A stretch of 64,000 bases of DNA from Kurthia massiliensis. GTDB lineage: Bacteria; Bacillota; Bacilli; Bacillales_A; Planococcaceae. Positions 25,211 to 35,146 of the stretch are shown here, piece after piece. Both the position numbers and the translations under genes were made by a program. Numbering within the stretch: position 1 is the first letter of the stretch; the number at the start of each line of letters is the position of its first letter. Location: contig NZ_HE610996.1 in NCBI RefSeq assembly GCF_000285555.1, positions 730,307-794,306 of the forward strand. The letters run 5' to 3'. The notes beneath the pieces were generated by a model. It did no database searches. It had not been told where the DNA came from and worked only from the letters and a program-made list of their open reading frames with translations.

Positions 25211-26596
25211 GTGAGTAACTTAGAAAACTTAAACAAATATTTTGCAGAAAATCGCGAACGTCATTTAGAAGAAATGAAAGCTTTCTTATCAATTCCAAGT
25301 ATTAGCTCTCTTTCTGAACATAAAGATGACATGTACAAAGCTGCAAACCACTTATCAGATTTATTAACAACAGCAGGTATGGAAAACGCAACGATCCACG
25401 ATACAGCGGGTCACCCAGTCGTAACTGCTGATTGGTTACACGCTGAAGGTGCACCAACTGTTCTTGTATACGGTCACTACGATGTACAACCAGTCGATCC
25501 AATCGAACTTTGGGATAGCATGCCTTTCGAGCCAGAAATCCGTGACAACATTATGTTCGCACGTGGTTCTTCAGACGATAAAGGTCAAGTGTTCATGCAC
25601 GTAAAAGTACTTGAAGGAATGCTTGCATCAGACGAAAAATTGCCAGTCAATGTGAAAGTCATCTTTGAAGGCGAAGAAGAAATCGGTTCTGTTCATTTAG
25701 ACCAATTTATCGCTGACCATAAAGATTACTTAAAATCAGACGTTGTCGTAATTTCTGATACGTCTCTATACGCACCTGGTAAGCCAGCTGTCGTTTATTC
25801 ATTACGTGGCTTAACAGGTATCCAAATCGACGTACGTACTGCCAAAGGTGACTTACACTCAGGTATGTACGGTGGTGGTGTTCACAACTCTATCCACATC
25901 TTATCTGATATTCTTTCTTCATTCCACGATGAAAACGGTCATATCGCTGTTGAAGGTTTCTACGACAACGTATTACCAATTTCAGATGAAGAACGTGCAG
26001 CTTACGCAGAGCTAGGTTTCGATGAAGAACAAATGAAAGAAGAAGCTGGCGTTAAAACACTTTACGGTGAATCAGGCTTCACTTATTTAGAACAAACTTG
26101 GGCACGTCCAACGCTTGAAATTAACGGCGTATTCGGTGGCTTCTCTGGTGAAGGTGTTAAAACAGTTCTTCCTGCACAAGCTGGCGCAAAAATTACTTGC
26201 CGCTTAGTACCGAACCAAGACCCACACGAAATCGTTGCACTACTTCGTGCACACGTTGCGAAACATACTCCAGAAGGCGTTGATATCGAAATTACTGAAT
26301 TCGATAAAGGGAAACCATTTATCGCACCATTCGATCACCCTTACGTACAAGCTGCTGGTCACTCTTACGAAACACAATACGATCAAAAAACAGCGTTCAT
26401 CCGTTCAGGTGGCTCAATTCCAATCGTTTCAACATTCGACGAAATTTTAGGCGCGCCAGTCATTATGATGGGCTTCGCATTATCAACTGAAAACTTCCAC
26501 GCACCGAACGAACACTTCCACTTAGAAAACTTCGATAAAGGTTTACGCGTTGTGTCTCACTACTTCAACAGCGTTGCTGGCATTGAAAAAATCTAA
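25211..26596 (+). CDS. M20 family metallopeptidase (dipeptidase)
   Basis: A 461-residue cytosolic zinc peptidase. Metal and catalytic motifs are VYGHYDVQPVDP, FARGSSDDKGQ, EGEEEIGS, and DLHSGMYGGGVHNS of the lid domain. The C-terminal HAPNEHFHLENFDKGL region carries the final ligand. It probably hydrolyses dipeptides in peptide nutrition. The start is GTG after GAGGGA. Transcription is divergent from the CNNM gene and ends at a clear terminator. Codon choice is more biased to highly used codons than in its neighbours, suggesting strong expression. Confidence 0.9.
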   Translation: MSNLENLNKYFAENRERHLEEMKAFLSIPSISSLSEHKDDMYKAANHLSDLLTTAGMENATIHDTAGHPVVTADWLHAEGAPTVLVYGHYDVQPVDPIELWDSMPFEPEIRDNIMFARGSSDDKGQVFMHVKVLEGMLASDEKLPVNVKVIFEGEEEIGSVHLDQFIADHKDYLKSDVVVISDTSLYAPGKPAVVYSLRGLTGIQIDVRTAKGDLHSGMYGGGVHNSIHILSDILSSFHDENGHIAVEGFYDNVLPISDEERAAYAELGFDEEQMKEEAGVKTLYGESGFTYLEQTWARPTLEINGVFGGFSGEGVKTVLPAQAGAKITCRLVPNQDPHEIVALLRAHVAKHTPEGVDIEITEFDKGKPFIAPFDHPYVQAAGHSYETQYDQKTAFIRSGGSIPIVSTFDEILGAPVIMMGFALSTENFHAPNEHFHLENFDKGLRVVSHYFNSVAGIEKI

Positions 26597-26607
26597 TATA
26601 GCGCAAC

Positions 26608-26639
26608 AAAAAAGCCTCGATGTTTGTCGAGGCTTTTTT
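26608..26639. terminator. Bidirectional terminator, dipeptidase and nitroreductase
   Basis: AAAAAAGCCTCGA-5-TCGAGGCTTTTTT between convergent genes. Confidence 0.9.
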
Positions 26640-26640
26640 A

Positions 26641-27213
26641 TTATTCTCCGAAGAACGTTACGATTTCTTCTGCTGATTTACGTGGTTTTTTCTCAGGAAC
26701 TTTATCAAAGTAGCCAAGTTGTAACATCGCGATGACGCGTTCTCCTGGTTTTGCACCGATTGCTTCGATGAATTCTGGGCTATCTAACCAAGTTGGATTT
26801 TTCCAAATAGAGCCGATACCGCGATCCCATGCAAGTAACATCATGTTTTGAATGAAACAGCTTGCTGCCGCAAAATCTTCTGTACGCTCATGTTGACGTA
26901 AATCTTCTGGTACGACAACGAATGCATACGCACCTGGTGTTAAAAATTTCGTCATTTTATGTTCGATTTCTTCTGCTGACAGTTTTGCATGGTTCGGAAT
27001 TGTCACGTCACGGATGACGTCCAATACTTTCGGTAACCCTTCACCAACACCTAAAATAACGCGCCAAGGTTGGCGATTTTTATGGTTTGGTGCCCATACT
27101 GCGTCATCAATAATATCTAAAATATCTTGTACATCTACAGGCTGTTTGTTAAATACACCGATTGAACGGCGCTCACGAATAGCCTCTTTGACTGTTAAAG
27201 ATTGTTCGTTCAC
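26641..27213 (-). CDS. Nitroreductase family protein
   Basis: A 190-residue FMN-dependent oxidoreductase of the short YdjA-like type. ERRSIGVFNKQPVD binds FMN phosphate, and APNHKNRQPWRVILG and AWDRGIGSIWKNPTW follow; the C-terminal half has GERVIAMLQLGYFDKVPEKKPRK. It reduces nitro compounds or quinones with NAD(P)H; the physiological substrate is unknown. GTG start behind AGGAGTG. The gene is monocistronic, 67 bases downstream of the MMPL exporter gene on the same strand. Confidence 0.9.
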   Translation of the reverse strand: MNEQSLTVKEAIRERRSIGVFNKQPVDVQDILDIIDDAVWAPNHKNRQPWRVILGVGEGLPKVLDVIRDVTIPNHAKLSAEEIEHKMTKFLTPGAYAFVVVPEDLRQHERTEDFAAASCFIQNMMLLAWDRGIGSIWKNPTWLDSPEFIEAIGAKPGERVIAMLQLGYFDKVPEKKPRKSAEEIVTFFGE

Positions 27214-27280
27214 TGCTACTCACTCCTAAGACTTATTATCGCTATCAACGATACCACATCACGTTAAAAAATCAATCGCG

Positions 27281-29488
27281 TTATTTGTCGTTCGGTTTCT
27301 TCCATAGCTTTCCTGGCCAGAATGCGTAGCGACCAAGTACCGTCGTAATCGCTGGTACGAGTAACGGACGAACGATAAACGTATCAAGTAATACGCCAAG
27401 CGCTGTAATAACACCGAATTGTACGAGTACTTGAATCGGTAACGTCGCAAGAACTGCGAACGTACCGGCTAAAATTAAACCGGCTGACGTAATAACGCTA
27501 CCTGTATATTTTACACCTTCTGATACCGATTGTTTTAACGGTTTGTTTTTACGACGTTGCCAAATTTCAGACACCATGAAAATGTTGTAATCGACACCGA
27601 GCGCGACAGAGAATACGAACGTATACAATGGAATCGACCCTTGAATCGCATCAATGCCCATACCGTAGTGCAATACAATCCAACCTAAGCCTAATGCTGA
27701 GAAGTAAGATAAAATGACCGTTGCCATTAAATAAAGCGTTGCTGTAATCGAATGTAAATAAACGAGTAATAGCAATGCGATGAAGGCAATAATGACCGGC
27801 ATAATTAAGCTTTCATCGTCAGCGATTACTTGCATCTCATCGTATTGAGACGCTGTTTCGCCACCAATCCATACTTTTTCATCTGCTTTTTCGACACCCG
27901 CATCTTTTAATAACGCAATCGCTTTGTCTTTAATTTCTGGAATGTGATCGAGTGATTCCGCTGAATATGGGTTGTCATCTAAGCTCAATTCGTACAGTTG
28001 AATATTGTCATCTTTTTCACCGACACGCTTTTCACCAGCCACATCAATAAAGCCTAAATCACCTAAGCCTTTTTGTAAGTCGACATCTTGACCATCTGTA
28101 TCGACAACGACTTGTACAGGTGCTAATTCACCTGGTGAGAAGTTTTCTTCAACAAGCGTATAACCTTCACGTGACGTCATATCTTCAGGGAATGACGATA
28201 AAATATCGAACGTGAATTGAATTTTCGGTGCGAATGCAGCAAGTGAACCTAAAAATACGACCGTCGCGATAATGATAGCAATCGGTTTTTTCGTTACGAA
28301 ATCACCAACGGCTGCACTCCATTTATGTTTCGGACGGTGCTGTTTAAACGGTTTATTACGTTTTTCAGCGCGTGCACGTTCCGCTTCTTCCGTACGTGGT
28401 ACGAATGGCCAAAACGCTGCGCGACCGATTAATACGAGAATTGCTGGTAATACGACAAGCGCCGTAATCCCCATAATGAGTACGCCAAAGCTAAATGGCA
28501 CCGCGAAACGATCAAATGTACCGTAGTTTGCAAGACCGAGTGTTGCAAGGCCGACAACGACCGTTAAAGCACTCATTAAAATGGCACCGCTTGATTCTTT
28601 CATCGCAATGGCCATTGCTTTCCCTTTGTCTTCTACTTCTAATAAGATTTCACGATATTTTGAAATTAAGAATAAGCAATAGTCTGTCCCTGCACCAAAT
28701 AGTAATACAGTCATAATCGACACAGCTTGCGCATCTTTGTCAATCCATCCTTGTTCAGCCATAAAGCCAAGCGCCGGGCTAATGACACCGTACGCTAAGC
28801 CGACAGCGATTAACGGGATAATCGCAAGCAGTGGTGAACGATAAATAATAATTAATAAAACGAGTACGAGTAAAACTGTAGCAATCATCAATTTTACATC
28901 AGCGCTTGCGAATAAACCTGTCGCATCTACTGAGATCGCAACGGGACCTGTGTAGCGCAAGTTTAATTCATCTTTCGTGTAATCGCCCTCTAGTGAGGCG
29001 TCATCTTTTACGAGTTTCGTAATGTCATTCATGCCTTCTTCAAATTGTTCTGTAGAGGCACCTTTTTCAAAAAATACAGGTGTAACGAGCGTTGAACCGT
29101 TTTCCGAAACGCTTTCCATCAATGCTTGTGGTGGTAAGTTACCGAATGGTGGTACGAGCGATTGTGATTGCACTGGATTTTTTTCTAGTTCGCTATACAA
29201 TGCTTGTACTTTTGCTAAATCTTTTTCTGTCAGGCCGTCTTCACGATGCCAAACAAGTAATAGCGGTGTCCCGGAATCGTCTGGGAACTGCTCCTCAACC
29301 ATTTTCGCAGCTTGTTTCGACATTTCCGTATCTGCTAAGTTTTCACTAGAGACGTTGTCAACGCTATTAATTTGCGGCCAGCTAAACGATACGACCGCAA
29401 CGAGTAAAATCCAAAAAATTAATGATAGCCAGCGACCTTTTTTACTTGCAACCATCTGACCCCATGCTTCTAATGGATGTTTCTTCAT
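27281..29488 (-). CDS. MMPL-family RND exporter (YdfJ-like)
   Basis: A 735-residue membrane transporter with a repeated layout: one N-terminal helix, an extracellular domain (about 40-185), six helices, a second extracellular domain and six more helices. Conserved GTDYCLFLISKYRE and GVDYNIFMVSEIWQRR mark the two proton-relay regions. These pumps export lipids or drugs; the substrate here is unknown. A divergent TetR regulator 125 bases away probably controls it. The ATG follows AAAAGGAGGG. Confidence 0.92.
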   Translation of the reverse strand: MKKHPLEAWGQMVASKKGRWLSLIFWILLVAVVSFSWPQINSVDNVSSENLADTEMSKQAAKMVEEQFPDDSGTPLLLVWHREDGLTEKDLAKVQALYSELEKNPVQSQSLVPPFGNLPPQALMESVSENGSTLVTPVFFEKGASTEQFEEGMNDITKLVKDDASLEGDYTKDELNLRYTGPVAISVDATGLFASADVKLMIATVLLVLVLLIIIYRSPLLAIIPLIAVGLAYGVISPALGFMAEQGWIDKDAQAVSIMTVLLFGAGTDYCLFLISKYREILLEVEDKGKAMAIAMKESSGAILMSALTVVVGLATLGLANYGTFDRFAVPFSFGVLIMGITALVVLPAILVLIGRAAFWPFVPRTEEAERARAEKRNKPFKQHRPKHKWSAAVGDFVTKKPIAIIIATVVFLGSLAAFAPKIQFTFDILSSFPEDMTSREGYTLVEENFSPGELAPVQVVVDTDGQDVDLQKGLGDLGFIDVAGEKRVGEKDDNIQLYELSLDDNPYSAESLDHIPEIKDKAIALLKDAGVEKADEKVWIGGETASQYDEMQVIADDESLIMPVIIAFIALLLLVYLHSITATLYLMATVILSYFSALGLGWIVLHYGMGIDAIQGSIPLYTFVFSVALGVDYNIFMVSEIWQRRKNKPLKQSVSEGVKYTGSVITSAGLILAGTFAVLATLPIQVLVQFGVITALGVLLDTFIVRPLLVPAITTVLGRYAFWPGKLWKKPNDK

Positions 29489-29532
29489 GAAATCCCTCCT
29501 TTTTGTTACTTACATTATATATACTAGAGGGT

Positions 29533-29543
29533 TAATTTAACAA
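29533..29543. promoter_or_regulatory. Palindrome in the exporter/TetR intergenic region
   Basis: GTTAATTTAAC is an 11-base palindrome in the 125-base divergent region. The position suits a TetR operator; the sequence is short and AT-rich, so support is weak. Confidence 0.3.
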
Positions 29544-29613
29544 CTATAATTCATTCGTTTTGAACACTTCATGGTATAATTGAAATACAACCAATTAGAA
29601 ATGGGGTGTCATT

Positions 29614-30237
29614 ATGTCGAGTCCACAAGGAAGAACGATTGGTCGACCGAAAAAATCTTCGCAAGATATGCCGATGCAGCAGAAGATTTTATGGGTAGCG
29701 ACGAATGAATTTATGGCACACGGTTATAAAGCCGTATCAATGGATGGTATTGCAGCTGCAGGTAATGTCACAAAAGCAACGATTTATTATTACTACGATT
29801 CAAAAGCTGCTTTATTTACAGAGACAGTTGTACATTTAATGTCACGCGTCAAAACACATACAGAAAGAATGTTAGCGGATGAAAGCTATCCGTTTAAAGA
29901 GCGTCTTATCAACATGCTAGAAGCATACGCAAATGCCACTGCATCGATGGACGTGAATAATTTTATTCGTGAGGCGATGCCGAGCTTATCCGAAGCGCAA
30001 AAACGTGCTGTACACGAATCAGAAAAGTTTATGCATCAAGCGATTATTGAATCATTTGACCGCGAAATGAAGCGTGGGACGATTCCAACAAAAAATATCG
30101 ACTTCGTTTTGCATACTTTCCTAGCGCTTATGAATGTCGGACGTTATACAGATTATGATGAAAAACGTTTATTCCCAGATACACGTCAAGGCGCCGAAGA
30201 CATTGTTAATTTTTTCTGGGCCGGACTATTTGCTTAA
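29614..30237 (+). CDS. TetR/AcrR family regulator
   Basis: A 207-residue repressor. The helix-turn-helix is VSMDGIAAAGNVTKATIYYYYDSKAALFTETV (about residues 40-72) and the rest is a helical ligand domain. A basic N-terminal extension (SSPQGRTIGRPKKSSQ) could add minor-groove contacts. It is divergent from the MMPL exporter, the usual layout for a local drug- or lipid-responsive repressor. The ATG follows GGGGTG. Confidence 0.9.
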   Translation: MSSPQGRTIGRPKKSSQDMPMQQKILWVATNEFMAHGYKAVSMDGIAAAGNVTKATIYYYYDSKAALFTETVVHLMSRVKTHTERMLADESYPFKERLINMLEAYANATASMDVNNFIREAMPSLSEAQKRAVHESEKFMHQAIIESFDREMKRGTIPTKNIDFVLHTFLALMNVGRYTDYDEKRLFPDTRQGAEDIVNFFWAGLFA

Positions 30238-30327
30238 ACGTTGCGCTGTATTTAGCAATTAGCTGAATACAGCGTATTTTTTTGCTACAATGAACTTATA
30301 TTTAGGAATCGGAAAGGATGTTTATCA

Positions 30328-31353
30328 TTGACACAGCATGCTGAAAAAGAATTGCTTGAGCCAACGTTGCTTTGCGACCGTAAAGGAAATTTAAATCCAC
30401 TCGCAATTGGCTATGCACGAAAGCCGATCATTACGAGTAATTTGAAGGGTCATTTTATGCGTAAGAAAAAGTGGAATTACTGGTGCGTTTTTGGCGATGA
30501 GATTTTAGTTTCAGCTACGATTAGTCACCTCGATTACGCTGCTGTGTGCTTCGTCTATATTTTAGAATATGAAACGCAACGATTTTTTGAGAAAACGATT
30601 ACGTTACCCCCACTCGGCAATCGCGTCAAAATGGCTGAAGAAGTATTACAACATACGACGTGTCACGACGCATCGATGAAAATTAATATGCTGCATACGC
30701 AAGGTGAAACGATACTCTCTATATACGTACCCGATTTTGACGATGACATTCTTGACGTTCACATAACAATTCAACATCCTGAAGATGATGATAGCTTAAA
30801 CGTCGTTATCCCGTGGAATCGTCAAACATTCCAATTTACTGCGAAACATCATACATTGCCGGCGACTGGCTATGTGAAACTTGGCGAGAAAACGTATACG
30901 TTCGAACCACATGAATCGTTTGCGGTGCTCGATTACGGTCGTGGTATTTGGCCACGTAATGCGATGTGGAATTGGGCGATGGCGTCACAACGACTCGGTT
31001 GTCATCGCGTCGGTTTAAATCTCGGTGGTCAATGGACGGATGGCACGGGCATGACCGAAAATGCGATTTTTATCGACGGGCATATGACGAAAATTCACGA
31101 AGACGTCTTGTTTACGTACGATACGAACGATTTTTTAAAACCGTGGCGCATTGAAACACGCTTTTCAAATGATGTCGATTTAACGTTTACACCGTTTTTT
31201 GAGCGCGTTGCTAATTCGGATGCGAAGCTCGTATCGTCAAGTGTGCATCAACTCGTCGGCTATTATAATGGGCGTGTGAAATTAGACAACGGCATGTATT
31301 TCCACGTCCAACAATTACTCGGCACGTGCGAAGAACATGTCGCGAAATGGTAA
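30328..31353 (+). CDS. DUF2804 domain-containing protein
   Basis: A 341-residue protein of the DUF2804 family, whose function is unknown. Recognisable stretches are CDRKGNLNPLAIGYARKP, YGRGIWPRNAMWNWAMAS and NLGGQWTDGTGMTENAIFIDG. The family looks beta-rich and lacks signal peptide and membrane helices. The start is TTG at 30328 behind GGAAAGGATG. Neighbours give no functional hint. Confidence 0.85.
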   Translation: MTQHAEKELLEPTLLCDRKGNLNPLAIGYARKPIITSNLKGHFMRKKKWNYWCVFGDEILVSATISHLDYAAVCFVYILEYETQRFFEKTITLPPLGNRVKMAEEVLQHTTCHDASMKINMLHTQGETILSIYVPDFDDDILDVHITIQHPEDDDSLNVVIPWNRQTFQFTAKHHTLPATGYVKLGEKTYTFEPHESFAVLDYGRGIWPRNAMWNWAMASQRLGCHRVGLNLGGQWTDGTGMTENAIFIDGHMTKIHEDVLFTYDTNDFLKPWRIETRFSNDVDLTFTPFFERVANSDAKLVSSSVHQLVGYYNGRVKLDNGMYFHVQQLLGTCEEHVAKW

Positions 31354-31444
31354 ACAACGAGGACTTGCGGAGGCAAGTTCTTTTTTTGCGCGCTTTTTTG
31401 GCGTATAGTAGAAAGTATGATTTTTTGAAGCGGAGGGATTTTTC

Positions 31445-33649
31445 ATGCATCCAGAGTTTGAACAAGAACGGCAACATTTAGCGTACGTGAAGCATTATAT
31501 GCAACGTCTGCTAGAGGAATCTAAAAGCGACCTCGAAACAGCACAAGACAACATTCGTAAATCGATGGCCGATTTAGAATATTTAGATTCGAGTTCGAGC
31601 TACTTAAACATTTTAACGAATACGCGCTTTTTTGATATGGCACGCAATCAACAAGAAGGTTTACAAGCGATTATGCAAAAACCTTATTTCGCGCGCATTC
31701 ATTTCCAAAAAGAAGGCGAAATAGCCGAAAAGCTGTACATCGGTAAAACGTCGTTGTTCGATAAAGAAACGCAAGAACCGGTCGTCATCGATTGGCGCTC
31801 TCCTGTTGCGAACGTATATTATGACGGGCGTTTAGGTGACGTGACATACGACGTCAACGGCGAAGAAATGAACGGACATTTATTTTCAAAACGCCAATAT
31901 AAAATTGAAGATGGCAAGCTCGTAGACGTGCGCGATATCGACTTAACGACGAACGATGAACTACTACAAGATGCACTCGCTGGAAAAGCGGACGTACGTT
32001 TAACAGAAATTGTCTCGACGATTCAAGCTGAACAAAATGAAATTATTCGTGCGCACTTAAAACAACCGATCATCGTTCAAGGTGCTGCAGGCTCTGGGAA
32101 AACGACGATTGCTTTACACCGTATTTCATACTTTTTATATACGATGGGCGAACATTTCAACGCGTCGCAACTAATGATTTTAGCGCCGAACAATTTATTT
32201 ATCGACTACATTGCAGACGTCTTGCCAGAACTAGGTGTTGGGCAAATTCGTCAATCGACGTTTAGCGATTACGTTATGAGCGCGACGAAAATGAAGCTAA
32301 AGCTAACAGATCCGAACCAATATTTAGAACAACTCGTCAATACGCGAAAAAAAGCCGGACTCGATATTGCACGTTTAAAAGGTTCGCTCGCCTACCGTGA
32401 CATGATGCAAACGTATGTTGATGAACTTGCAAAAGAAATGGCGATTTTATTCGACGACGTTTATATCGAAAAATACCGCATTATGCGTGCGAGCCATTTA
32501 CAAGAACTATTTTTAGAAGACTATGCATACTTGCCATTAGAAGAACGTGTTAAAAAACTAAAGGCCGTCATTCAAAGTCACGTCCGCCAAAAGAAAAAAC
32601 AAATTTTATATACGCTTAACAAAAAATATGATGACATTATCGGCCGTGCGTTAAACATTTTTGACCCTGCCCGTCGCAAACGCGAAGTGACGAAATGGAT
32701 TGATGAACGCGACCGTCGTCTGCCTGCCATCGAGCAAGAAGCAAAAACAGTTGCCTCTCACTATATGAAGCGTTTTTCAAAACATAACGTGAAAAAGTTG
32801 TACCGTGCCTTTTTAACCGATGATGATATCCAACAACGTCTCGCACCGGAATGGACGAAAAAAGAACGCACTGCTTTTAAAAAAGCACATGAAAAAGAAG
32901 TTTGGTCGAACGAAGATTTAGCAGCGCTCTTTTTCTTACATGCGAAAATTAAAGGCATCGATGAAAAACATAAAATTCGCGTCGTCTTTATTGATGAAGT
33001 GCAAGACTATAGCCTCTTCCAACTTGCCGCATTAAAAGAAGGACTCGATACGGACATGTTTACGATGGTTGGCGACTTAGCACAAGGGATTCATAGCTAT
33101 CGTTCGCTCACTGATTGGGCGCCGGTGCGTGAACTGTTCCCTCGCGCAAGCTATAAAACGCTACAAAAAAGTTACCGTACGACGATTGAAATTATGGCAG
33201 TAGCGAATGACATTTTAGCAAAAATGGATGAAGATTTACCACTCGTTGAACCAGTCGTCCGCCACGGATTACCACCCGCATTCCACACGATGAAAACATT
33301 CGATCCAACTGTCATAAGCGAACTATTTGCCGATATTCAACAGCGTCATCAATCGGTCGCATTGATTTGCAAAACTACGGCACAAGCGCATGACATTGCC
33401 CAAATGCTAATGGAAGCAGGTGTCCATACGCAACTATTAGATGAAGGTGCCGCGATTGACCAGCAAGCGTTGCTCGTCGTACCGAGTCACTTGTCTAAAG
33501 GGCTTGAGTTCGACGCTGTGATGATCGTTACCGACAAAACCGGCTTCCGCGACAAGCCACTTGAACGTAAATTACTGTACGTTGCGACGACACGTGCGAT
33601 GCATGAACTGCATTTACTCGGTCCATCGAAAAAACAATTTTTACTTTAA
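31445..33649 (+). CDS. helD: HelD, RNA polymerase recycling helicase-like ATPase
   Basis: A 734-residue UvrD/Rep-like ATPase. The N-terminal coiled coil (about 1-90, EQERQHLAYVKHYMQRLLEESKSDLETAQDNI) is the arm that inserts into the RNA polymerase secondary channel in B. subtilis HelD. Walker A is GAAGSGKTTIALHRISY (about residue 215), motif II is VVFIDEVQDYS, and further motifs are GDLAQGIHSYR, LQKSYRTTIEIM and VATTRAMHELHLLG. HelD releases stalled RNA polymerase from DNA. It is monocistronic and ends at a bidirectional terminator. Confidence 0.92.
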   Translation: MHPEFEQERQHLAYVKHYMQRLLEESKSDLETAQDNIRKSMADLEYLDSSSSYLNILTNTRFFDMARNQQEGLQAIMQKPYFARIHFQKEGEIAEKLYIGKTSLFDKETQEPVVIDWRSPVANVYYDGRLGDVTYDVNGEEMNGHLFSKRQYKIEDGKLVDVRDIDLTTNDELLQDALAGKADVRLTEIVSTIQAEQNEIIRAHLKQPIIVQGAAGSGKTTIALHRISYFLYTMGEHFNASQLMILAPNNLFIDYIADVLPELGVGQIRQSTFSDYVMSATKMKLKLTDPNQYLEQLVNTRKKAGLDIARLKGSLAYRDMMQTYVDELAKEMAILFDDVYIEKYRIMRASHLQELFLEDYAYLPLEERVKKLKAVIQSHVRQKKKQILYTLNKKYDDIIGRALNIFDPARRKREVTKWIDERDRRLPAIEQEAKTVASHYMKRFSKHNVKKLYRAFLTDDDIQQRLAPEWTKKERTAFKKAHEKEVWSNEDLAALFFLHAKIKGIDEKHKIRVVFIDEVQDYSLFQLAALKEGLDTDMFTMVGDLAQGIHSYRSLTDWAPVRELFPRASYKTLQKSYRTTIEIMAVANDILAKMDEDLPLVEPVVRHGLPPAFHTMKTFDPTVISELFADIQQRHQSVALICKTTAQAHDIAQMLMEAGVHTQLLDEGAAIDQQALLVVPSHLSKGLEFDAVMIVTDKTGFRDKPLERKLLYVATTRAMHELHLLGPSKKQFLL

Positions 33650-33685
33650 AAAAAGGTTTGCACAACATTTGTGCAAACCTTTTTT
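33649..33685. terminator. Bidirectional terminator, helD and membrane protein gene
   Basis: AAAAAAGGTTTGCACAA-4-TTGTGCAAACCTTTTTT. Confidence 0.9.
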
Positions 33686-34055
33686 ATGCCTTTTTCGTAT
33701 CCATCCATACACCAATTGTTAACACGATTGACGCAATTAAAAAGACGTACAATCCAGAGCCTGTCGCGTTAATCGTTGCACCGAATAAATCCCCAGATTT
33801 TGAGTTCATAAAAATGAATGATGCGACGATGGCGATAATACCACATGCTAAACCACCAATTTTATGAATCGGTTTATTTTTAAAAATGGCGTACACAGGA
33901 TAAATAAATGCAATTAAAAATAAATACCCTTGCTGTTGAAAGCCAGATGCACTCACGATGCCTAAGTCTACCCACGGTAAAAATAATGAAATAATCGCTA
34001 CTGCACTCGCACCGAGCATTAACTTTCTTGGAAATGATAGTTTTTTCAAGTCCAT
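33684..34055 (-). CDS. Four-helix membrane protein, unknown function
   Basis: A 123-residue protein with four predicted membrane helices (about 12-28, 43-58, 66-84, 100-118) and a basic N-terminus, MDLKKLSFPRKLMLG. I do not recognise a specific family; the layout resembles small uncharacterised membrane proteins of Bacillales. The start at 34055 is set by GGGAGGTG; upstream in-frame codons lack a ribosome site. A terminator separates it from the acetyltransferase gene. Confidence 0.7.
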   Translation of the reverse strand: MDLKKLSFPRKLMLGASAVAIISLFLPWVDLGIVSASGFQQQGYLFLIAFIYPVYAIFKNKPIHKIGGLACGIIAIVASFIFMNSKSGDLFGATINATGSGLYVFLIASIVLTIGVWMDTKKA

Positions 34056-34118
34056 ATAAGCACCTCCCATTAGTTCTATCATAACATTTTTTTGTAAAAT
34101 AAAGGTTTTTAACAACAA

Positions 34119-34149
34119 AGAAAAAGGACGAGTACAAACCCGTCCTTCT
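34119..34149 (-). terminator. Terminator of the acetyltransferase gene
   Basis: Minus strand AAGGACGGG-5-CTCGTCCTTTTTCTTTG, just after the stop codon. Confidence 0.75.
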
Positions 34150-34156
34150 CAAATAA

Positions 34157-35029
34157 TTATTTTACAACGTAATAATCGACTTGGCCTTTCACTGTAAAGC
34201 CTAGTTTTTTATAAATGTTTAATGCTTCTTCGTTGTCTGATTCAACGTCTAATAGCACTTCTGTTTGGCCATTTTTAACCGCTTCGTTTTGTGCCCAATT
34301 TAATAAGTTTGTACCGATACCTGAACGACGGTAACCAGGTTCTACTGTAAATGCAGTTACCCAAAGTTCGTGCTCGCGTACCGTCGTTGAAATCGTACCG
34401 ACTGCGACACCATCTTCAATGTACATCGCTAATTGCATATGTTTGTTTTTTTCTGTTTGTGCGACAAGTTGCTCCGTTTCTTCTGCAAGGTCACCGAATC
34501 CTAATTCCATCATATGTTGAAGTGCTAAATAGTCACCTTTCTCATAAGGACGGATATCATCGTCTTCTGGTAACACGAGTGTTTGTTCCGCTGCTTGTTT
34601 CGTTAGTGTCGCTTCTGATGAATTGTATTCGTATCCCATTGCGGCCATAAAGCCAGCCGCAGCTTCTGTTGGGTAAGTTGTCGCCATTTCACCTGTTGAT
34701 GAACGCTCTGATAATCCGTGTTTAAAGCCTGCCACAAGTTCTGTGCCGATACCGATACGACGGTAAGCTGGATCTACAACAGCTGCCCACTCATATGAGT
34801 TTAAGCCAAATAAATCTAGCGCGCTTAGTGCACCGACTAATACGTTTTTATCATCGTCATATACGAGCACCATGAAGCCACGTTGTTCCGCTGCTTGCCA
34901 AAATGGTGCGTGCATTAAAACGCTATAATCTGTGTCGTCCGCTTGTTGGGCGCGTGTGAGTAAATCTTGTACTTCTGTTTTTGTTTCTCCATCTAATGGA
35001 TAAGAAGCTTTCATTGCAAAAAGTTGCAT
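34157..35029 (-). CDS. GNAT family N-acetyltransferase, double domain
   Basis: A 290-residue protein with two GNAT folds in tandem. The N-terminal half has AVVDPAYRRIGIGTELVAGF (about 90-110), and the C-terminal half TAFTVEPGYRRSGIGTNLLNWAQNEAVKNG with the acetyl-CoA loop, followed by LDVESDNEEALNIYKKLGF. The substrate is unknown. The start at 35029 follows GGTGG; the frame extends to 35077 without a ribosome site. Confidence 0.88.
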   Translation of the reverse strand: MQLFAMKASYPLDGETKTEVQDLLTRAQQADDTDYSVLMHAPFWQAAEQRGFMVLVYDDDKNVLVGALSALDLFGLNSYEWAAVVDPAYRRIGIGTELVAGFKHGLSERSSTGEMATTYPTEAAAGFMAAMGYEYNSSEATLTKQAAEQTLVLPEDDDIRPYEKGDYLALQHMMELGFGDLAEETEQLVAQTEKNKHMQLAMYIEDGVAVGTISTTVREHELWVTAFTVEPGYRRSGIGTNLLNWAQNEAVKNGQTEVLLDVESDNEEALNIYKKLGFTVKGQVDYYVVK

Positions 35030-35146
35030 ATGTGTTCCACCTTTTTTGTCATGTTTTTGAAATCGTTTCGTAATCAATTTGTCATATAACGTGCTGTATA
35101 AAAATGCGTCCTAGGTATAAAATATACTAGGTTTGGAGGCTTACAA

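Noticed and set aside
25086-25298. N-terminal extension of the CNNM/CBS protein
   Set aside because: It would run through the divergent dipeptidase promoter and coding start, and lacks a ribosome site.
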